Assembly (NCBI GenBank): GCA_016235595.1
Contig: JACRJX010000007.1
Location: 62,001-126,000 of the forward strand
DNA length: 64,000 bases
Source of the DNA: Verrucomicrobiota bacterium
GTDB taxonomy: Bacteria; Verrucomicrobiota; Verrucomicrobiia; CAIQCK01
Reading direction: 5' to 3'
Shown: piece by piece, positions 43,601 to 52,796 of the stretch
Position numbering within the stretch: the first letter of the stretch is position 1
Layout of the letters: every line of letters begins with the position of its first letter
The notes under the pieces: model-generated
The model's database searches: none
Seen by the model: only the letters and a program-made list of their open reading frames with translations
What the model was told of the DNA's origin: nothing
Made by a program: the position numbers and the translations under genes

Positions 43601-44218
43601 GGGTTCGTGCCGACGAGCCGCGCTCTCGCGGAAGACTCACAGAAGCTCGGTCGCGTCCGCGTGCGCTACTCGCGCGAGCTGGTGGTTCATGTGAACTACA
43701 ACGCCGAAAAACCGTGGAAGATCGAGTGCGATGGCCGCAGTTATGAACTGCCGCCGTTTGGCTGGCTCGCGATCAAACCGGGCGAGATTCTCGCCTACAG
43801 TACGCTGGTGGCCGGCAAACGCGTGGATTTTGTGAAATGTCCCGACTACATCTACCTCAATACCGGCGAAGCTCGCGCCAGCGAAGGGCCGTTGGAGGTC
43901 GAGGGCGCGGTGTGGTTGAAACGCGAGGGCAACACGTGGAGGCTGATTCCGTGCGGCTACCTGGGCTTCTGGAAGAACTTCAGCCCGCCGAATTTGCCGG
44001 CGAAATGCACGGATTCACAACTCGCCAACACACCCGGCGACCGCGGCTGCAGGCACATCGTGCTCGACACGCGGATGCTGCTTGGCAAACCAGCGGCGAA
44101 TGTTCGCGTCACTGCGCGGGACGAAACCGGCCAGGCAACGACCGCGAGCAGCGAGCCGCTTTCTGACCAACGATTGAAATTCCCCGCAACTTCGGCGGTG
44201 GACTACGTGTTACACTAG
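40640..44218 (+). CDS. Large exported glycoside-hydrolase-like protein
   Basis: A 1192-residue exported protein (signal MKNHRLSAVAFLLTAIWF). The first 400 residues are beta-rich. The central 600-1000 region looks like a glycosidase TIM barrel: IDHLIACDFAGVLCDDY, FRRAIKSLGYLFGFYIDSTD, and CVYLDVHTNRD, whose Asp sits at the end of a strand as a likely nucleophile. Layout and motifs recall GH101 or DUF5696-type proteins, but this is a tentative match. A C-terminal beta domain follows. It overlaps the upstream exported protein by 4 bases and is followed by a sulfatase, suggesting a substrate that is both glycosylated and sulfated. Confidence 0.7.
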   Translation: MKNHRLSAVAFLLTAIWFQPPLATAAWENLPLTPGRVVIHDPELEVDAGQTWTRRIEALKFGDDERPVLALRARTQTKGSGGGCNYVMQVLLDNVPLGGTLLRPRLLNKPVHFDPPRTQYHFQWFDPVRQGWQTIFGRDYASNWAGTGHDFEFVFDLTGLVNSGEPTTLSFRHLIPSLPGVMKLDRVPLVLDHVTLGVMKAADVERLRRDAQKGAAIREASVETKLAANAKPGDRAYEIVWSGRKESPPAQVAFEDLHGWKVNVLGDAKVALAASVEHLLWRKQVAKLSYAGGGRNSVIVLRPPQPVVIPEKFDAANLWLYGAFDRYKDRHPRFVALLEDAGGREFELDLGPLNSCYWNLLHGVLDSKSVARARFPMKLMALTMEHDNAPAERSVYLESLTFYQQNRRPFAKLDKSKRSVFPASDDGMLPTPPKNVKVSAKALDGGAEFLSEGQGGTLRFCVRLAEGFLNGVTAQWENGPMFRPLDGGGMSLDFGEGEYLPAPGEAKLVSSQLKGGKLSARWRMQHGTNAVEWTASYSLRGRSLIVDMTCAGGTAAGVTLGHVAGLPTPRGIEVPYLMMGRKPGPWIACAGGLFVSVLPDWYHSDFSSVNATVTPPANDRIGLFKGTVYTSLTNGRRNDLRERVLVTVSPEFADTLPNARNRVSPNRERLAPYAFFMGRAWTQNFYSTLKRHGIDHLIACDFAGVLCDDYSEGFADRWRPHPKFTIPQVQDFRRAIKSLGYLFGFYIDSTDYWPGNEWFDENKVSLTAEGDFRDAWFGNFAAKPNAMPLLVKMTGQKVRQHYPADCVYLDVHTNRDLTALDYEAGVEGAGMARPQVIANGDCILEARKWYGSTVSEGISRWLYAGVCDMDYATLVASKPAPDLPPLVDFDLLKIHPFEHGMMMGYAPSAFFGQNVRTGLHTDGGRGAAPLDFYRYVSASLAYGHMLILGYGYAPPLSRFIHYYAVMQGVQREYLADTVAAIHYHNGVGFVPTSRALAEDSQKLGRVRVRYSRELVVHVNYNAEKPWKIECDGRSYELPPFGWLAIKPGEILAYSTLVAGKRVDFVKCPDYIYLNTGEARASEGPLEVEGAVWLKREGNTWRLIPCGYLGFWKNFSPPNLPAKCTDSQLANTPGDRGCRHIVLDTRMLLGKPAANVRVTARDETGQATTASSEPLSDQRLKFPATSAVDYVLH

Positions 44219-44296
44219 GCAAATGGCCTCTCGGATGGACTTTGGCAACGTTCATTGTGGAGGCGAAAAATGATTCCGCCGAAAGGAGTCCAAACC

Positions 44297-46063
44297 ATGA
44301 AGTACTTGCTGGTCATTCTCTGCGCGCTGGGAGTTGTTTGCAGCCCGGTCTCTGGCGCGGGTGCGTCCACGAGCAAACCCAACATTCTCATCATCCTGGC
44401 TGACGACCAGGGGTGGGGCGATCTCAGCGTCAATGGCAACTCCAACCTCGCCACGCCGCACATTGATTCGCTCGCGAGCGCTGGTGCAATGTTCGACCGC
44501 TTCTACGTTTGCCCGGTCTGTTCGCCGACGCGCGCAGAGTTTCTGACCGGGCGCTATCACCCGCGCAGTGGCGTTTTCAACGTTTCCACCGGCGGCGAGC
44601 GGATGAACCTCGCCGAAAAAACCATTGCCGACTCGTTCAAGGCGGCCGGCTATGTGACAGGCGCGTTCGGCAAGTGGCACAACGGCATGCAGTATCCGTA
44701 TCATCCGCGCGGCCGGGGTTTTGACGAGTTTTACGGGTTCTGCTCCGGGCATTGGGGTGACTACTTCGACGCGCCGCTGGAGCACAACGGTCGGCTTGTC
44801 ACGGGCAAGGGCTACATCATTGATGACCTGACTGATCACGCGATGCGGTTCATGGGGCAGCATCGGAAACGGCCGTTCTTCTGCTACGTGCCGTTCAATT
44901 CGCCGCATACGCCCGCGCAGGTGCCGGATCGGTTCTACAGCAAGTTCGCCAACTTGACGCTGACGATGCGCGACCGCGATCCTGATCGCGAAGACGTGGC
45001 CAAGACGCGGGCAATCCTGGCGATGTGTGAGAACATCGATTGGAACGTCGGCCGGCTGCTGCGGAAACTCGACGACCTCAAGCTCGCCGAAGATACCATC
45101 GTCATTTACTTCAGCGACAACGGTCCGAACGGCTGGCGTTGGAACGGCGGCATGAAGGGCCGGAAAGGTTCCGTGGACGAGGGCGGCGTGCGCGCGCCAT
45201 TTTTCATCCGCTGGCCGGGACGCATTCCTGCGGGCGCGAAGATTCCGCAGATCGCCGGGGCCATTGACCTGTTGCCGACGCTGGCTGATCTCGCCGGTGT
45301 TCCAGTCGTTGGAACCAAGCCGCTCGACGGCGTCAGCCTCAAACCACTGCTTCTCGGCGCCGGAAAAGACTGGCCGGACCGGATGATCTTCTCGCATTGG
45401 GCGGGCAAGGTAAGTGTGCGCACGCAGCGCCACCGTTTCGTCGTGCCGAACCAGTTGTTCGACATGGCCGCCGATCCCGGGCAGGACCGCAACGTCGCCA
45501 AGGAGCAGCCTGAAGCTGCCGCGCGGCTGTCGAGCGCCCTCGACAAGTGGAAGGATGAACTTCTGACGGGCCTCGGCAAACAGGAGTGGCCGTTCACGGT
45601 GGGTTATCGTGAAATGCCGATCACGCAGCTTCCCGCGCGCGACGGCGTCCCGCACGGCAACGTCAAGCGCAGCGCCCGGGCGCCGAATTGCTCGTTCTTC
45701 ACGAACTGGACCAGCACCGAAGACCGCATCACTTGGGATGTGGAGGTCGCCGCAGCCGGTCGCTATGAGGCTGTCGTTTACTACACCTGTCCCAAGGCCG
45801 ACGTTGGCTCCACCGTCGAACTGAGTTTCAACGGCAGTCGCATCGAGGCCACCGTGTCGGAAGCGCACGACCCGCCGTTACGTGGGCAGGAGCACGATCG
45901 TTTCCCGCGCGCGGGCGAATCGTATGTGAAGGACTTCAAGCCGATGCGGCTTGGCGTGATGGAATTGAAGCCGGGCCACGGCGAACTGACGTTGCGCGCG
46001 TTGAAGGTGCCCGGCAAGACGGTAATGGATGTGCGGCTGATTCTGCTGACGCTGCTCAAGTAG
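44297..46063 (+). CDS. Sulfatase with C-terminal beta-sandwich domain
   Basis: A 588-residue type I sulfatase, secreted by a signal peptide ([13 protein letters not shown]). The formylglycine motif is CSPTR with Cys75, followed by AEFLTGR. Metal ligands include Asp36-Asp37 (LADDQGWGD) and the later SDNG. FGKWH supplies the active-site Lys and His. The last 150 residues, starting around 440, are a jelly-roll-like domain ([20 protein letters not shown]). AGGAG lies 8 bases before the ATG at 44297. A maturing enzyme is needed; the SUMF1 domain elsewhere in this window lacks a catalytic Cys, so it must be encoded outside. It is convergent with the URO-D gene. Confidence 0.94.
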   Translation: MKYLLVILCALGVVCSPVSGAGASTSKPNILIILADDQGWGDLSVNGNSNLATPHIDSLASAGAMFDRFYVCPVCSPTRAEFLTGRYHPRSGVFNVSTGGERMNLAEKTIADSFKAAGYVTGAFGKWHNGMQYPYHPRGRGFDEFYGFCSGHWGDYFDAPLEHNGRLVTGKGYIIDDLTDHAMRFMGQHRKRPFFCYVPFNSPHTPAQVPDRFYSKFANLTLTMRDRDPDREDVAKTRAILAMCENIDWNVGRLLRKLDDLKLAEDTIVIYFSDNGPNGWRWNGGMKGRKGSVDEGGVRAPFFIRWPGRIPAGAKIPQIAGAIDLLPTLADLAGVPVVGTKPLDGVSLKPLLLGAGKDWPDRMIFSHWAGKVSVRTQRHRFVVPNQLFDMAADPGQDRNVAKEQPEAAARLSSALDKWKDELLTGLGKQEWPFTVGYREMPITQLPARDGVPHGNVKRSARAPNCSFFTNWTSTEDRITWDVEVAAAGRYEAVVYYTCPKADVGSTVELSFNGSRIEATVSEAHDPPLRGQEHDRFPRAGESYVKDFKPMRLGVMELKPGHGELTLRALKVPGKTVMDVRLILLTLLK

Positions 46064-46075
46064 CGGTTTCGCGCG

Positions 46076-47260
46076 TCACGCGTAGCGACCGATTTCCTCC
46101 GCCAGCGGCGTGAGCAACTCCAGCTTCCATGGTTCCACGCGCGGTGCCACCGAACATGCCGTGCTGAGGATGTAGCCGCCGCCGGGTTTGCCGGCGCGGA
46201 TGCACTGGCCGGCTTCGGCGATGACCTGTTCCTTCGTCCTGTAATCGAGCAGCGCCACGGAGTTCATGTTGCCCTTGATGAACAGCCGGTCGCCGACGCA
46301 CCGCTTCGCTTCCGCCAACTCGACGTTGCCGAGCGGCGGCGGGTCGAGCGTGTCGAGACCGTCAATGCCTGTCTCCGCCATCAACTCCAGCCGGTCGCCG
46401 ATCCGGCCACACGTGTGCGTATAGACCGGTACGCCGGTGGGCTTGATCGCGTCGGTCATCCTTCGTTCATAAGGCAGGACGAACTCGCGATACATTTCCT
46501 GTGAAATGAACCCGCCGCCCGCAAACGCCGACGAGATGAGCACTGCGTCCACGCCACGCCGTGCCTGCGCCACACCCCACGCGACGGCCGTGACGGTGAG
46601 ACGATCCAGCAGGGCGTGGCACTTGGCCGGGTCGGTCATGAGTGCCATCAACGCTTCCTCGTAGCCGAACAGTTCCATCAGGTGTGTGAACGGCGAGAAA
46701 ACCTCGCCGTGGACGGAGACTTCGTTGCCAACAGCGGCTTTTACGAAATCAATCGTGCGGAAAAAATACTCCGGCACTTCGCTGAGAGGACCGGGTCGCG
46801 TTTTCTCCGCCAGCTGCGGCACGTGATAGGTGTTCCAGATGTAGCCGGTCAAATCGTCGAGACTGTCGAGCCGGTCGGGATCGAGTGTGGCAAAGTCCGC
46901 TCGCTTTGGCGTTGACCCGTCAGCGCTGTAATGATGCGCGCTGTCGTTTGGCGGCACGAGCGTGTAATCGCCGTTCTTCCAGATGAGACGCTCGCCGCCG
47001 TCGACGGTTCGCTCGATTCGCAACACGTCGTCGAGAACGTTCGCCGGCCGGCCGGGGAGGTTGATGAGGATGCCGTCGAAGCGATAGCGACGCTGCAACA
47101 GCACGAGCGCTTCGGCGAAACCTTCGCTGGTGAACCAAATGCGATGTTGCGGGATCGGTGCGTTGAGGAAGTAATGGCCAAGAGCGAGTTGGCACATCAC
47201 CGGCACGCGGTCCGGTTGCTGGTGTTGCATCGCGAGCGCAATTCGTTGCTTGCTTGTCAT
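46076..47260 (-). CDS. URO-D family protein, methyltransferase-like (MtaA/CmuA type)
   Basis: A 394-residue TIM-barrel protein of the uroporphyrinogen-decarboxylase superfamily. It keeps the zinc triad of methylcobamide methyltransferases: His282 and Cys284 in THTCGR, and Cys369 in STACSV. The Arg/Asp residues needed for porphyrin decarboxylation are not in place, so it is unlikely to be HemE. It may transfer a methyl group from or to a corrinoid or thiol. No corrinoid-binding protein is in the window. It starts 26 bases after the stop of the HzsA-related gene on the same strand, so the two are likely co-transcribed. Confidence 0.85.
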   Translation of the reverse strand: MTSKQRIALAMQHQQPDRVPVMCQLALGHYFLNAPIPQHRIWFTSEGFAEALVLLQRRYRFDGILINLPGRPANVLDDVLRIERTVDGGERLIWKNGDYTLVPPNDSAHHYSADGSTPKRADFATLDPDRLDSLDDLTGYIWNTYHVPQLAEKTRPGPLSEVPEYFFRTIDFVKAAVGNEVSVHGEVFSPFTHLMELFGYEEALMALMTDPAKCHALLDRLTVTAVAWGVAQARRGVDAVLISSAFAGGGFISQEMYREFVLPYERRMTDAIKPTGVPVYTHTCGRIGDRLELMAETGIDGLDTLDPPPLGNVELAEAKRCVGDRLFIKGNMNSVALLDYRTKEQVIAEAGQCIRAGKPGGGYILSTACSVAPRVEPWKLELLTPLAEEIGRYA

Positions 47261-47285
47261 GGCACAGAGCCCTTTGGAATCAGCT

Positions 47286-50200
47286 TCACTCCAGTGTCGG
47301 TTTGGCGATCCCGCCGCGTAGCTGGGCGATACCGCCTTCATTCTCATAGACGCCGTAGAATGGCGAGGTCGAGTCGAGCCAGACGGCGATCCGGTGGAGT
47401 TCCTCCGGCGAGAGCTTCACGTCGTGGTGACCCTTGACGAGCATCGGGTAGAGTTTCGACGCCCGCGCGCCAAACTGGCCGGGAATGGTGCGATACGCGC
47501 GCTCGTCGCCGAAGTCGTGGCCGCCGTAATCGTAGAAGCCGTATTTCTCCGTGAGGCTCACGTAGGAGGCGTAGAAGGTCCCGCGCCGCCACCAAGTGCC
47601 ACTGATCTGAACCGGTTCCGCGTCGAGCCGCGGCGCTTTGTCGGAATTCTTCTGATGACAGCCGACGCAGTTCTTGTTCAACACCGGCTGGACGAGCCGC
47701 GGATAACTGAATGGGTTGGTGCCGTCCACATCCGGCTGGAGCCGTGATGGCGCGCGCCGCATCGCCAGTGGCTGGCCCTTCGACGCGATCGGCGCGCGCG
47801 TCTTTGGCTCGTGACAACCCTGGCAGGTGCGTTTCTCGCCGGCTTGGAGATGCGTGGCGGAGCGCATGGACTGCACGGCGAGGCCGTTCTCGTCAACGGC
47901 CTGGAAGAAGAGCTCCTTGCGTGCCGGCACGATGAAGTGAGCGCTGCCGTCCGCCTCCACCGGCACGGTGCCGAGAACAGCGCGCGCGACATTCACCGAG
48001 AGGGAGAACGGAATCTGCACGCCTGTCGTGTGCGGGAGGGCGTCGGAACCCAGCGTCTGTGGCAGGACTTGATAAACGCGCAAGGCCTTGATCTTCGTGC
48101 CGGCCGGCCAGGGCTTGAGGCTGTTGTAAACGTCGAGCACTGCCATCGTTCCCTCCGCAGGCTGGCCCGCCGCAAGCGGTTTGGACAATTCGTTGACCAC
48201 CGGCGGCTTCGGTCTCGGCGCGAGCGGCATCGGGTTGTGACAGCCGATGGCGGCGTCGCGGTAGATGAGTTCCTTGTTGCCGAAGCTGTCCACGAGGTAG
48301 ATGCCATACGCTCCTTTCCCCACAGGGCCGCCCGAAGAATGTGTGCCGGCAGCGGCATCGTACACGCAGAGGTGATAATCCTCGCTCAACGGCCACGCCT
48401 CGCCGTAGTTGATCGTGCCGCCTTGACTCTCCGGGAACGCGATCTCCGGTGTCAGGCGCTTGACTGGCCCCATCGCGTCGTCGTCCTTCGCGCGCGGGTC
48501 CACGATGATGAGCGAGCCGAACGACTGGCCGTGATGCGGCGCGGCGGTCGCGATGAACCGCGGCGAGCCGGGGATTGCCCGCACGTCCAGTTCCATGTCC
48601 GCCCGCTTGCCTCGGAATGAGTAGTTGCCGTGCACAGCACGCGGGTCGCAGCCGTCGGGCGTCGTGGTCCACGGCATATGCGCCACCACACCGTGGCGGT
48701 CCACGTAATCCCACCGCGTCCAGACGATCATCCCGTCGTTGGCGACGCTCGGATGCCACTCGTTCGTCTCATGCGGCGAGAGACATCGGATGTTGCTGCC
48801 GTCGGCAGCCATATCGTGAAGCGTGTACGTCGGGCAGATGCGTCCGCAGCGCAGATAACCGCCGCGGCGCTCGCTGATGAAGGCAATGCGCCCGCTGGGC
48901 ATCCAGCAGGGGTCAAACTCGTTCCACGTCCCGTCGGTGAGCTGTTCCAGCCGCGAGCCATCCGCGTTGGCCTTGAAGACGTGGTAGCAGCGGCCTTCGT
49001 CCCAGTGGCCGCGACTGGGATCGGTATGCTCGCGATGTCCGCGCTCGCCGCGACACTCGACGTAGGCGAATGCGATCTGTTTCCCGTCGAACGACACGTC
49101 CGGCGAGATGAACGAGCCGCCCTCGGTCTCATCGCCGCTGAGATTGCCGACGCCGTCGAAGCCGAGCTTGTAGTCGCGGTTGGGGCCGCCGTTGAGCTTC
49201 CGGCCCTTGAGCCGGCCGCGCTCGACCTCCGAATTGGCGAGGAGGTCACGCACTGTCGCGTCGGGGCTGAAGGGCCGCTCCAGCACGCAGACCGCGCCGC
49301 CGGGCCGCGCGGTGATGCCATAATACTGGTCGCACATGTGGTTGTAGATGGCGAGGTGGCGCTTGAGGAAAAGCAGTTTGTCGAACGCGAGCAGCGGGTT
49401 CGCGAACGCGATCTGCCGCCGCAACCGGCACACGTCGGCATAGAGCACGTAGCGAGCTTCGACATTCGCGGGCGCGATGGCGGCATTGGCGGCTTGTAGC
49501 GCCGAGAATTCTTGATTGAACTGCGGAAGTTTCAGGTCCGCCAGCAACGCCGCCGTTCGCCGTAACACGATATCGGCGGGGTCGCGGTCGCCCGGCAGCA
49601 CCAGCGACTCTTGCCGGAACGTCTCCGGCGCAACGGCGTCAAAATGCGCGCGGTTGCCGAGGTCGCGCTGCAAGGCGGCGAATTGCTCCTCCCACTCCTG
49701 CTCCAACCCGACGCGCGACCATGTGCCCAGAAACCCGTCCATGCCGCGCACCGCCAGCAACAGCGAGTGCCGGAACGCTCGCACTTCGCCGTAGAGCGCC
49801 GGCAACTGCTCCATCGCCTTCGCATCCTCGTTTAGCACCCCGTCGATGACGACGTTCCACTTCGGCTCGGCTTCGGTGAGCCGCTTTTTCAGCGCGTCGC
49901 CGGAAAAACGCTCCGGCATCGCGGCGGTCAGCGACTCGATGGTCGCGTGCAGTTCGCGAACGCTGCCGACATGGGCGACTGCCCCAGCGTCAATGCACTT
50001 CGCGGCATGCTCCTTTAACTTCGTCCAACCCGGTTCTTCGCACGGCGTCTGGCGACACAGCACATTGACTGCCACGAACTCAAAATCGTTTCGCAGATCG
50101 GCCAGCCAGAGCTTGCGTGTGACGGTGAGAATCTCTTCGTACCGGTTGGCACGGCCATAGTGATCGAGCCAGCGCGGATCGCCAGGCGGTGCTTTCCGTT

Positions 50201-50615
50201 TTTGGAGGTCTTTCAGATCCCAGTTCTCATACTGTTCGTCGAGTCGCTTCGCTATCAGACTCAGCAACCATTGCTCGAAGCTCACGTCGCGAGCATGGAG
50301 AAACCAGTCGAGATGGCGGTTGCGGGGCAAATCCTTCGCGAACCATCCGCACTGTGCCGGCCAATCACGTTTGATCAACGCCCAGAGTCGCGGCAGCGGC
50401 GTTCCGACGAGCTGGCCTTCCTTCGGCTTGGCTTCCTTGATCCACTCGGCGCAGTTGGCACGCGTGGCGATCATCGTCTCGGCCCACGTCGCCTTCTTGG
50501 TGTAGGCCTGTTTCGGGTTGAGCGATTGGGTTTCGGCCGCGTTGGCGCAGATGATCGTGGCGAGCGTCAGCGCCATCAACGCTGCGCGAAAAAGCTGCAA
50601 TGCGTGGTTGTGCAT
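47286..50615 (-). CDS. HzsA-related di-haem exported protein
   Basis: About 1109 residues, with signal peptide (MHNHALQLFRAALMALTLAT). A helical N-terminal region of roughly 400 residues leads to a TolB-like propeller related to hydrazine synthase alpha (LSGDETEGGSFISPDVSFDG, PCWMPSGRIAFISERRGG). Two c-type haem motifs lie near the C-terminus: CQGCH (931-935) and CVGCH (983-987). Unlike its paralogue at 25934-30088 it has no F5/8C or SUMF1 domain. The ATG at 50615 has GGAG upstream. True hydrazine synthase needs two other subunits, absent here, so anammox chemistry is not implied. It precedes the URO-D gene in an operon. Confidence 0.87.
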   Translation of the reverse strand: MHNHALQLFRAALMALTLATIICANAAETQSLNPKQAYTKKATWAETMIATRANCAEWIKEAKPKEGQLVGTPLPRLWALIKRDWPAQCGWFAKDLPRNRHLDWFLHARDVSFEQWLLSLIAKRLDEQYENWDLKDLQKRKAPPGDPRWLDHYGRANRYEEILTVTRKLWLADLRNDFEFVAVNVLCRQTPCEEPGWTKLKEHAAKCIDAGAVAHVGSVRELHATIESLTAAMPERFSGDALKKRLTEAEPKWNVVIDGVLNEDAKAMEQLPALYGEVRAFRHSLLLAVRGMDGFLGTWSRVGLEQEWEEQFAALQRDLGNRAHFDAVAPETFRQESLVLPGDRDPADIVLRRTAALLADLKLPQFNQEFSALQAANAAIAPANVEARYVLYADVCRLRRQIAFANPLLAFDKLLFLKRHLAIYNHMCDQYYGITARPGGAVCVLERPFSPDATVRDLLANSEVERGRLKGRKLNGGPNRDYKLGFDGVGNLSGDETEGGSFISPDVSFDGKQIAFAYVECRGERGHREHTDPSRGHWDEGRCYHVFKANADGSRLEQLTDGTWNEFDPCWMPSGRIAFISERRGGYLRCGRICPTYTLHDMAADGSNIRCLSPHETNEWHPSVANDGMIVWTRWDYVDRHGVVAHMPWTTTPDGCDPRAVHGNYSFRGKRADMELDVRAIPGSPRFIATAAPHHGQSFGSLIIVDPRAKDDDAMGPVKRLTPEIAFPESQGGTINYGEAWPLSEDYHLCVYDAAAGTHSSGGPVGKGAYGIYLVDSFGNKELIYRDAAIGCHNPMPLAPRPKPPVVNELSKPLAAGQPAEGTMAVLDVYNSLKPWPAGTKIKALRVYQVLPQTLGSDALPHTTGVQIPFSLSVNVARAVLGTVPVEADGSAHFIVPARKELFFQAVDENGLAVQSMRSATHLQAGEKRTCQGCHEPKTRAPIASKGQPLAMRRAPSRLQPDVDGTNPFSYPRLVQPVLNKNCVGCHQKNSDKAPRLDAEPVQISGTWWRRGTFYASYVSLTEKYGFYDYGGHDFGDERAYRTIPGQFGARASKLYPMLVKGHHDVKLSPEELHRIAVWLDSTSPFYGVYENEGGIAQLRGGIAKPTLE

Positions 50616-50702
50616 GTTGACTCCAATTCGGTACCGCACGTTGCTGGACACAATGTAACCATTCGCGCGGGCTTTCCAAGACCCGAATTGCGAAAGCGAC
50701 GT

Positions 50703-52796
50703 TTACTGCCCGCTCGTCGAATACATGCGGAAGTCTATGACTCGTGGCGGCGGGAAGTCGCGCCGGACGCGCTCGCGAAGCTTGTCGTCCACAGGAATCT
50801 TCTCGGCGGCGGCGATGCGTTTCTCCTGCCATGCAAACCACATGTCGGTCAGCGAGACCTCGCCTTCGCGAATGGTTGCGAACTCATGGTTGAAGACGCG
50901 CTCAACGCCGTCGAGTTTGCCGATCTCAATCGCAGCCTTGGCCCAGAGCAACTGGACACGCTCATGAGCGCGCACGGCCTCAGGGAGCGTGGCGACGAAG
51001 TCATACGCCTCGGCGTAGCGCTCGGCTCGCGTGAGCGTCTGCAAACACTCGACGGCGAGGGGCGCGATCTGCGGGCCTTTTCGCCATGTTTGCCGCATCA
51101 ACTCGCAGGCTTTTTCCTTGTCGCCGCGACGTTCGGCGAGGACGGCGAGGTTGCGCAGCGTCCAGCCCGTCGGTTGACATTTCAACGACGCCTGCCACGC
51201 CTTTTCCGCGCCGTCGAAATCAAGCGCCTCCATCCGCAGGTTGCCGAGGTGCCACCACGTCAGCCAATGATTGCTCCGGGTTTTCTCCAGCAGTGATTGC
51301 CAGTCCGGTTGTGTCATCAACGCGCCCGGCTCTTTGCGGGGATCGCGCTTGGGCAATTCCTTCTTCTCCAGCAGCGCGAGCCACGGTGCCTGGTCCGCGC
51401 CAAGCGATTCTTTCGGAAACGACAACTCGGCGGGAATGGGGTCCGGCAGACCTTGCGCGGCGCAGCGGCGGCGTTCCAGCGCAGCCCAGCCTGAACCGAG
51501 CCGCAGCGACCGCTCCGGCGCGCGCGTCGTGACGGCGGCGAATTTCGCGTCGAGCTGCTCTACGCGAGCTCGCGGCAGTATTTTCTCGATCGCTTCATCG
51601 GCGGTCTTCCACGCACGCGCCCAGTCGGCGCCGTGGACAAGCTTCGGGTCGGTTTCGAGAGAGCCGAATGCCTCGGTCCAGCACCACGTTTCGCGCGCCG
51701 GCATCGGGATGCTTTCCGCCTGTGTCTGCGCGAGACCGGCCTGGATTTCGATGTAGGCTTCGCCGGGCAGCGAGAGAAACTCCTGCCAGCGCTGGCCTCC
51801 TTGAGCCATGCCCCATCCCCACAGTTTCCGGCCGCGCAGACGGTCGGTGGAGGTCTCGAACAAGCCGCGCCCCTCGCCGTCAAGCGCGGCGATCCAGGGT
51901 CGCTGGCCGGCGGCGAAGCGCGAAAAGAAATCGTACGCGCTCGATGATTGCGTCGTATACGTCTGGTCGCGCCCATTCCAGATCGGCAGCGGGACCAGCG
52001 TGATGCCGGTCTCACGGCTGTGGTTGAGCGCCGTGGTTGCGGGCACCAGTGTCCGGACATCCTTTCGTTCGGGCACAGCGATGGTGGTCCACCAATACAT
52101 CGGAAGCTCGCGGTCGTGCGGATTCACAATTCGCATTCGTGCGAACAGGAACGGCGAGCCGGGCGGCAAATGAAAATCAATCTGCCATGGGAAACATCGC
52201 ACGCGGTCCCACTCGTAGAGCCGCAACACCGGTTCGCCCTCGGTGCCGCGCACTTCGGCGGCGAAGACCGGCGAGCAGGAGAGGAAGTAATGGCCGCGCA
52301 GCGCGGTGTTCCACTCGATGCCACCGCAAAACCACGCGTTGCGCAGCGCGAGGTTCGCCGGCTGAAACACGGGGTTGCGCGAGAGCAGTTCGCGCCCGCC
52401 CGGCTTTTGGACGAGCGAAACGAGCCGTCCGCCGAACTGCGGCAGGAATGTCGCGCGCAGGAACTCATTCTCCAGCACGAGCGACTCGAACGTGCGCGTC
52501 TTCCGGTTGCGATTGTAGCCGTCCTGCATCCGGTGCGGCAGGCAGCGCCACGCCGTGCGCCAGCCGAGGTAACGACGGTCCGCTTCGGGTATGGCCGGGT
52601 CGAGTTTCGATACGTCGTCCTCTTTGTCGCCGCGAAACATCGGCAGAGGATTCTCCGGCCCCACGTCGGCGGCGGGAAGCGTGTAAGGTTCGGTGCGGAG
52701 CGTCGTGGCTGCCGGAACACAAGTTGGACCGAGCAGGCTCAGAAGAAGGACAAGAACTGGAACCACCGTTTTGGGTGCTGGGCTATGGAATTTCAT
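50703..52796 (-). CDS. DUF5107 domain protein with TPR-like C-terminus
   Basis: A 697-residue exported protein. After the signal (VVPVLVLLLSLLGPTCVPAA), a DUF5107 beta-sandwich domain spans about 40-400: TFESLVLENEFLRATFLPQF, GGRLVSLVQKPGGRELL and PMYWWTTIAVPERKDVRTLV. The remainder is helical with TPR-like repeats (GNLRMEALDFDGAEKAWQAS, LAVLAERRGDKEKACELMRQ). DUF5107 proteins resemble galactose-mutarotase folds and accompany sugar utilisation, but no reaction is known. The start overlaps the stop of the ceramidase-like gene (ATGA), so it is the third product of a coupled trio. Confidence 0.87.
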   Translation of the reverse strand: MKFHSPAPKTVVPVLVLLLSLLGPTCVPAATTLRTEPYTLPAADVGPENPLPMFRGDKEDDVSKLDPAIPEADRRYLGWRTAWRCLPHRMQDGYNRNRKTRTFESLVLENEFLRATFLPQFGGRLVSLVQKPGGRELLSRNPVFQPANLALRNAWFCGGIEWNTALRGHYFLSCSPVFAAEVRGTEGEPVLRLYEWDRVRCFPWQIDFHLPPGSPFLFARMRIVNPHDRELPMYWWTTIAVPERKDVRTLVPATTALNHSRETGITLVPLPIWNGRDQTYTTQSSSAYDFFSRFAAGQRPWIAALDGEGRGLFETSTDRLRGRKLWGWGMAQGGQRWQEFLSLPGEAYIEIQAGLAQTQAESIPMPARETWCWTEAFGSLETDPKLVHGADWARAWKTADEAIEKILPRARVEQLDAKFAAVTTRAPERSLRLGSGWAALERRRCAAQGLPDPIPAELSFPKESLGADQAPWLALLEKKELPKRDPRKEPGALMTQPDWQSLLEKTRSNHWLTWWHLGNLRMEALDFDGAEKAWQASLKCQPTGWTLRNLAVLAERRGDKEKACELMRQTWRKGPQIAPLAVECLQTLTRAERYAEAYDFVATLPEAVRAHERVQLLWAKAAIEIGKLDGVERVFNHEFATIREGEVSLTDMWFAWQEKRIAAAEKIPVDDKLRERVRRDFPPPRVIDFRMYSTSGQ

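Noticed and set aside
46076..47260. HemE (uroporphyrinogen decarboxylase) for the URO-D protein
   Set aside because: Porphyrin-decarboxylating residues are not in place and a methyltransferase-type zinc triad is present instead.
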